A stretch of DNA of 10,715 nucleotides, taken from contig WFZY01000033.1 of NCBI GenBank assembly GCA_015489265.1, positions 1 to 10,715 on the forward strand, read 5' to 3'. This document shows, in pieces, positions 6,996 to 10,715 of the stretch (the first letter of the stretch is position 1; each line of letters begins with the position of its first letter). A program made the position numbers and the translations under genes. The notes beneath the pieces are model-generated. The model searched no databases. It saw nothing but the letters and a program-made list of their open reading frames with translations, and had not been told where the DNA came from. This DNA is from Flavobacteriaceae bacterium (GTDB taxonomy: Bacteria; Bacteroidota; Bacteroidia; Flavobacteriales; Flavobacteriaceae).

Positions 6996-7015
6996 TTTTA
7001 GATTTTAGATTTAGA
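6996..7015 (+). repeat. Short heptamer direct repeat after the DUF2147 stop
   Basis: TTTTAGA, TTTTAGA and TTTAGA run head to tail immediately after the TAA stop, almost three copies. It lies in the 41-base gap before the next gene. It could be slippage-prone sequence or part of a small 3-prime element; I see no hairpin in it. Confidence 0.6.
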
Positions 7016-7036
7016 GAGTCAAATCATTAATAACTT

Positions 7037-7405
7037 ATGAGAAAATTTATTTTATATTTCATCTTAATTATCGGATTAATAGGCGGCGGATTATTTGCCT
7101 TTGATTATTATGTGCCGTATAGTAACGGCTGGCGTGCCGGCAAACTGATTAAATTCAGCCATAAAGGCATCCTTATCAAAACTTGGGAAGGACAACTCAG
7201 TACAGGAATCGGACAAGACCATCTATGGAATTTTTCAGTAGAAGCCGGAGATAAATTAGTCATCGAAAAAATGGTCGATTACCAAGGACGCGGGGTAAAA
7301 ATCAGATACATCGAGCGCTTTTGGAAAATCCCTTGGATGGGTGATACAAAATATTTTGCCAAAGAAATCGTTCTGGATAAAGATGCCGAAGAATTGGGAA
7401 ATTAA
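7037..7405 (+). CDS. Small single-helix membrane-anchored protein, unknown function
   Basis: A 122-residue protein with an N-terminal hydrophobic helix (about residues 4-22, basic MRKF before it) that is either an uncleaved anchor or a signal sequence without an obvious cleavage site. The rest is a compact, beta-rich domain: VPYSNGWRAGKLIKFSHKG (26-44), ILIKTWEGQL (45-54), then LWNFSVEAGDKLVIEKM (63-79). The YS-x-G-x-R-x-G-x-L-x-K-F-S-x-K-G...KT-x-EG pattern recurs in short Bacteroidota proteins that I recall being mislabelled 6-phosphogluconate dehydrogenase; nothing like a dehydrogenase domain is present here. No Shine-Dalgarno is visible. It lies 41 bases after the DUF2147 gene and 26 bases before the PorV-like gene, so cotranscription is likely. 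Confidence 0.75.
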   Translation: MRKFILYFILIIGLIGGGLFAFDYYVPYSNGWRAGKLIKFSHKGILIKTWEGQLSTGIGQDHLWNFSVEAGDKLVIEKMVDYQGRGVKIRYIERFWKIPWMGDTKYFAKEIVLDKDAEELGN

Positions 7406-7431
7406 TTCGGTCTATTTTTTAAATTTAACCG

Positions 7432-8514
7432 ATGAAAAAAAATCTTTTATTAGTCATCTTTCTGATCGTTCAAGGACTGACTGCTCAAACCGCCAGACAT
7501 TATTCCAATGAATTTTTAAACATTGGGGTTGACGCCCGTAGTTTGGCTATGGGCAATGCCGTTGTCGCCCATATTGCCAACGGTACAGCCGGCTATTGGA
7601 ATCCTGCCGGACTTACAGCGGTCAAAAACCGGCAACTCAATCTGATGCATGCCGCTTATTTTGCCAATATTGCCCAATACGATTATCTGTCCTATGCCAA
7701 TCAATTTGACGAACGAACCGGTTATGGCATTTCACTGATTCGTTTTGGAGTAGATAACATTATGAATACTACACAACTAATTGATGACCAAGGCAATATC
7801 AATTACGATCGCATCAGTTATTTCTCTGCCGCCGACTATGCTTTGAGTTTTTCGGTAGGACGAACAAATATTTTAAAAGGTTTAAATGTCGGGGCAACAG
7901 CCAAGTTGATTTACCGGCATATTGGCGACTTTGCACAAGGATTTGGCTTTGGTTTTGATATAGGCGCACAGTACCGATTCAAAAAATGGCAATTCGGTTT
8001 GATGCTACGCGATATTACCACGACCTTTAATTATTGGTCGGTCAATAAAGATAAATTCAATCAAATAGCACAAGCCGTCCCCGGACAAAACCAAACCGCC
8101 CCAAGTAGTGTCGAACTGACCTTGCCCAAAATGCAACTCGGTGCCTCACGACAGTTTCAATTAAATCCGCATTTGGATTTATTGGCAGAAGTGGATGTAA
8201 ATGCACGCTTCTTTAAAATGCACAGCTTGGTTAGCAGTGATTTTATCAGTATGGACCCGGCGCTCGGATTGGAATTTACTTACTACAAGATTGCCTTTGT
8301 TCGTTTGGGTGTTAACAACTTTAGAAACGAAGACTTTTTTGGTGAGAAACAACTCAAGTTTCAACCCAATGCCGGACTCGGCTTTAAATATAAAGGCATC
8401 GCCATTGATTACGGTTTAACCAATATCGGGTCGGATGGTTTTTACTCACATGTTTTCTCTCTATCCGTTGATTTAGACCGGTTTTTGGGAAAAGCTAAAA
8501 AGGAACTAAACTAA
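7432..8514 (+). CDS. PorV/PorQ family outer-membrane beta-barrel protein (PorV2-like)
   Basis: A 360-residue protein with a signal peptide (residues 1-18, cut before Gln19) and a long alternating-hydrophobicity region expected to form an outer-membrane barrel. The PorV/PorQ marks are NEFLNIGVDARSLAMGNA (26-43) and GTAGYWNPAGL (51-61), followed by repeated strand-turn units rich in aromatic residues such as FGFGFDIGAQYRF and GLGFKYKGIAIDYGL. PorV is the barrel of the type IX secretion system that carries cargo to its attachment complex; several Bacteroidota carry an additional copy called PorV2, and the segment SNEFLNIGVDAR recalls that version. Its exact role is unproven, and no other T9SS gene is in the window. 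It is the third gene of the envelope run. Confidence 0.8.
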   Translation: MKKNLLLVIFLIVQGLTAQTARHYSNEFLNIGVDARSLAMGNAVVAHIANGTAGYWNPAGLTAVKNRQLNLMHAAYFANIAQYDYLSYANQFDERTGYGISLIRFGVDNIMNTTQLIDDQGNINYDRISYFSAADYALSFSVGRTNILKGLNVGATAKLIYRHIGDFAQGFGFGFDIGAQYRFKKWQFGLMLRDITTTFNYWSVNKDKFNQIAQAVPGQNQTAPSSVELTLPKMQLGASRQFQLNPHLDLLAEVDVNARFFKMHSLVSSDFISMDPALGLEFTYYKIAFVRLGVNNFRNEDFFGEKQLKFQPNAGLGFKYKGIAIDYGLTNIGSDGFYSHVFSLSVDLDRFLGKAKKELN

Positions 8515-8573
8515 TCGAAGTTTCGCAAGTATAAAACAGCAACAACCAGTCATTTAACAATTACCAAATATAC

Positions 8574-10538
8574 ATGTTTCGCTATTTACTACTTATTTTT
8601 CTTTTAAGCCAAATAACTTTTGCGCAAGAATTCAAATTTGGCACAGTCAGCATAAAAGAATTGAATGAAAAGCAGTGCCCTATTGATTCTACTGCAGATG
8701 CAGCTGTTTTGTTTTCTGAAAGAAAATCATATATTGATTTAGATAATGACTATGGAATTGTCGTTAGAAATGTTTATACCAAACGGCTTAAAATATATCA
8801 TAAAGACGGCGCCAAATATGCCCGGGTGGATATTCCAATCAATATTTACAAAATGGAAAAAGAAAGCGTTAAAAACATTAAAGCATATACTTATAACTTA
8901 TCCGGAAATAAAATAGTCAAAACCGCCTTGAAAAAATCGGAAATTTTTAGAGAAAAAACTTCCGAACATATCGTTACGATAAAATTTACATTGCCTAATA
9001 TCAAAGATGGTTCAGTAGTAGAATGGACTTATACCAGAAGTAATCCTTTTTTGCATTATATCAATGAAATCGTACTACAAGAAGATATTCCTATCATTAA
9101 AACAAAGGCACAATTCAGCTTTCCTGATGGGTTTAATTTCAGATATTATTTAAAGGGAAACCGGCAATATGATATTAAAAAATCCGTCAAAAAAAGAATT
9201 ATTGAAGGGCGATTATATGGTGAAGATGTTACATGGAATGTCAATGAAAATACCTTAAAAATAGAACAGGACAATGTACCGGCATTAGTCAAAGAACCAT
9301 TTTGCGGTAATATTCAAAATTACCGTAGGGGCATTAAATTTGAACTGATTAAAATTGACCTTCCGGGCATAAGAAAAACCTATGCTATCGATTGGAAAGA
9401 TGTCGTTAAAACCGCTTACAGAAATCAAGATTTCGGTCATCAATTAAAGAAAAAGAATTATTTCAAGAAAGACCTGAAAGAGTTATCCAAAATAATTCCC
9501 GATTATAAACAACGTTTAAAATTTATTTTTGATTTTGTAAAAAAAAGAATCAAGTGGAATGGCAAAAATGATTATTTTACCAAAAAAGGGGTCATTAAAG
9601 CATACAAAGATGGTTATGGCAATGCTGCTGAAGTCAATCTGAACTTAATTAACATGCTTAACGCCAATGATATAAAAGCATATCCTGTTTTAATCAGCAC
9701 TGTTAATCATGGTATCCCATTATTTCCAACCATTACCGGATTTAATTTTGTGATTGCAGCTGTCCCCTATAAAGAAACTTATTATCTTCTGGATGCTACA
9801 GATAGTTTTGTTCCTGTAAATGTATTACCCGAAAGAGATTTAAACTTTGTAGGTAGACAGGTTGAAAAGGACGGTCTATCTAAAACAATTGATTTATTTC
9901 CTAATGATTATAGCAAAAAAAACATAACTCTTAAAGTGAATTTTAACGGCGAATCATTTTCCGGATTTGCTTTTACTAAAATGGATAAATATTTTGCATA
10001 TCATTATCGTAAAAAATTGAGTCATTATCATAATAAAAAACAACAATCGGACTTTTTAGAAAAGCGTTACAATAATATAGAAATCAAAAACTTTCGACTC
10101 AAAAATGTTAATCAAATAGAAAATGACCTGGTTGAAACCATCCAGTTTAGCACTGATGAATATTTTTCTGAAATAGGTAATAAAATTCTCATATCGCCTA
10201 TGTTATTTATCAATTTTGGAAAAAATCCATTTCAATCGGATAAACGAAATTTTCCTGTTTTTTTAGATTATCCACGCATTGTAGAGAAAAAAATCAATAT
10301 CAAAATTCCTGAAAATTATAGAGTCAAACATTTACCCGAAAATGTAGATATTCGTTTTGGTGACAAATTTGGTAGTTATCACTTCAAAATTGAACAAAAC
10401 GGACAAACTATCAAAATTTCCAGCGTCTTTGTATTGACTTTAACCGTTATTGACACAAAATATTATCAAAATTTAAAATCTTTTTATGATCAAATTATCA
10501 AAAAACAGCAAGAATCCATTGTCTTAGAAAGAAAATAA
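8574..10538 (+). CDS. Exported DUF3857/transglutaminase-like protein, probably catalytically inactive
   Basis: A 654-residue exported protein. The signal peptide is residues 1-17 (MFRYLLLIFLLSQITFA, then Gln18). An N-terminal DUF3857 beta domain covers about 50-270 (RLKIYHKDGAKYARVDIP, FTLPNIKDGSVVEWTYT), a transglutaminase-like fold about 300-430 (RLKFIFDFVKKRIKWNG, GYGNAAEVNLNLINML, AYPVLISTVNHG, YYLLDATD), and a C-terminal beta region follows (SGFAFTKMDKY; NIKIPENYRV). The catalytic Cys position of the G-N-C-A-E loop holds Ala351, and the usual His in F-N-H-V holds Phe392; the Asp in LLDATD (Asp407) remains. So it likely binds rather than cleaves or crosslinks. Its DNA looks more AT-rich than the PorV-like gene before it. 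The 59-base gap without a clear promoter suggests it belongs to the same run. Confidence 0.85.
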   Translation: MFRYLLLIFLLSQITFAQEFKFGTVSIKELNEKQCPIDSTADAAVLFSERKSYIDLDNDYGIVVRNVYTKRLKIYHKDGAKYARVDIPINIYKMEKESVKNIKAYTYNLSGNKIVKTALKKSEIFREKTSEHIVTIKFTLPNIKDGSVVEWTYTRSNPFLHYINEIVLQEDIPIIKTKAQFSFPDGFNFRYYLKGNRQYDIKKSVKKRIIEGRLYGEDVTWNVNENTLKIEQDNVPALVKEPFCGNIQNYRRGIKFELIKIDLPGIRKTYAIDWKDVVKTAYRNQDFGHQLKKKNYFKKDLKELSKIIPDYKQRLKFIFDFVKKRIKWNGKNDYFTKKGVIKAYKDGYGNAAEVNLNLINMLNANDIKAYPVLISTVNHGIPLFPTITGFNFVIAAVPYKETYYLLDATDSFVPVNVLPERDLNFVGRQVEKDGLSKTIDLFPNDYSKKNITLKVNFNGESFSGFAFTKMDKYFAYHYRKKLSHYHNKKQQSDFLEKRYNNIEIKNFRLKNVNQIENDLVETIQFSTDEYFSEIGNKILISPMLFINFGKNPFQSDKRNFPVFLDYPRIVEKKINIKIPENYRVKHLPENVDIRFGDKFGSYHFKIEQNGQTIKISSVFVLTLTVIDTKYYQNLKSFYDQIIKKQQESIVLERK

Positions 10539-10584
10539 TGTCTTTATGTAATTCTTAATACCAATTGAATACTAATACATAGCC

Positions 10585-10715
10585 ATGTTTAAACACAACA
10601 TAATCAATTTATCACCGGACTTAATCAATCTGATATTGGTCTTGGCTTTTTCATTGGCTATCGGCTTAGAGTTGCGTCAAAACAATCTTAAAGCCAAAAT
10701 CGGTAGCTTGTTTGG
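10585..10715 (+). CDS. MgtC/SapB-like membrane protein (partial, N-terminus only)
   Basis: Forty-three codons are present before the right edge. The start ATG follows the DUF3857 stop by 46 bases; no Shine-Dalgarno is visible. The translated segment has a membrane helix (about residues 12-28) ending in AIGLELR, then a basic loop (QNNLKAKIGSLF). A helix leading into LxIGLExR and then a G-x-R-like loop is how MgtC/SapB and the related DUF4010 proteins begin, and the KIGSLFG segment recalls the F-G-T-D-R-T form in Bacteroidota members. The fragment is too short to be certain, and the frame is open to the end. Confidence 0.5.
   Translation, partial: MFKHNIINLSPDLINLILVLAFSLAIGLELRQNNLKAKIGSLF

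Noticed and set aside
8515..8573. Promoter or terminator between the PorV-like and DUF3857 genes
   Set aside because: No TAnnTTTG match and only a minimal CGAA/TTCG inverted pair with no room for a loop.

Overview
This 10.7 kb window looks like ordinary chromosomal DNA of a flavobacterium-like member of the Bacteroidota. The evidence: the sequence is AT-rich; most starts lack a Shine-Dalgarno sequence; several start codons lie just downstream of exact or near matches to the Bacteroidota -7 promoter element TAnnTTTG; and the gene families (PorV/PorQ barrel, DUF3857 protein, DUF2147 protein, YihY and HerA/DUF853 proteins) fit that phylum. I saw no rRNA, tRNA, CRISPR array, insertion sequence or recognisable defence cassette.

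Left part (1-900, minus strand): the first part of a P-loop nucleotide kinase resembling thymidylate kinase, cut by the window edge, preceded by a membrane-bound lipid kinase of the dolichol/phytol kinase (SEC59/VTE5) type. Diverging from them on the plus strand are aroC (chorismate synthase, last step of the shikimate pathway) and a SixA-like histidine phosphatase, whose start and stop codons overlap as ATGA. This pair ends at a symmetrical hairpin with A and T tracts that probably terminates transcription from both sides.

Middle (2600-5350, minus strand): a three-gene unit read right to left: a small two-helix membrane protein, a HerA-like ATPase of the DUF853/YjgR family, and a predicted lipoprotein. 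Gaps are about 55 bases, with a -7 element at one end and the shared terminator at the other. This is the least understood group here and the best candidate for an uncharacterised functional unit, though nothing shows that the products work together.

Right part (5500 to the end, plus strand): a YihY/BrkB membrane protein behind its own -7 element; then, behind a very good TTTG-N20-TAnnTTTG promoter, a run of envelope genes: exported DUF2147 protein, small single-helix membrane protein, PorV/PorQ-type outer-membrane barrel, and a large exported DUF3857/transglutaminase-like protein that appears to have lost two of its three catalytic residues. The window ends in the first 43 codons of an MgtC/SapB-like membrane protein.

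Three starts (aroC, the lipoprotein, the two-helix protein) and the YihY start were moved downstream from the longest open frame, because the longer forms begin at TTG and the ATG versions fit the protein family, the signal peptide or the promoter position better.
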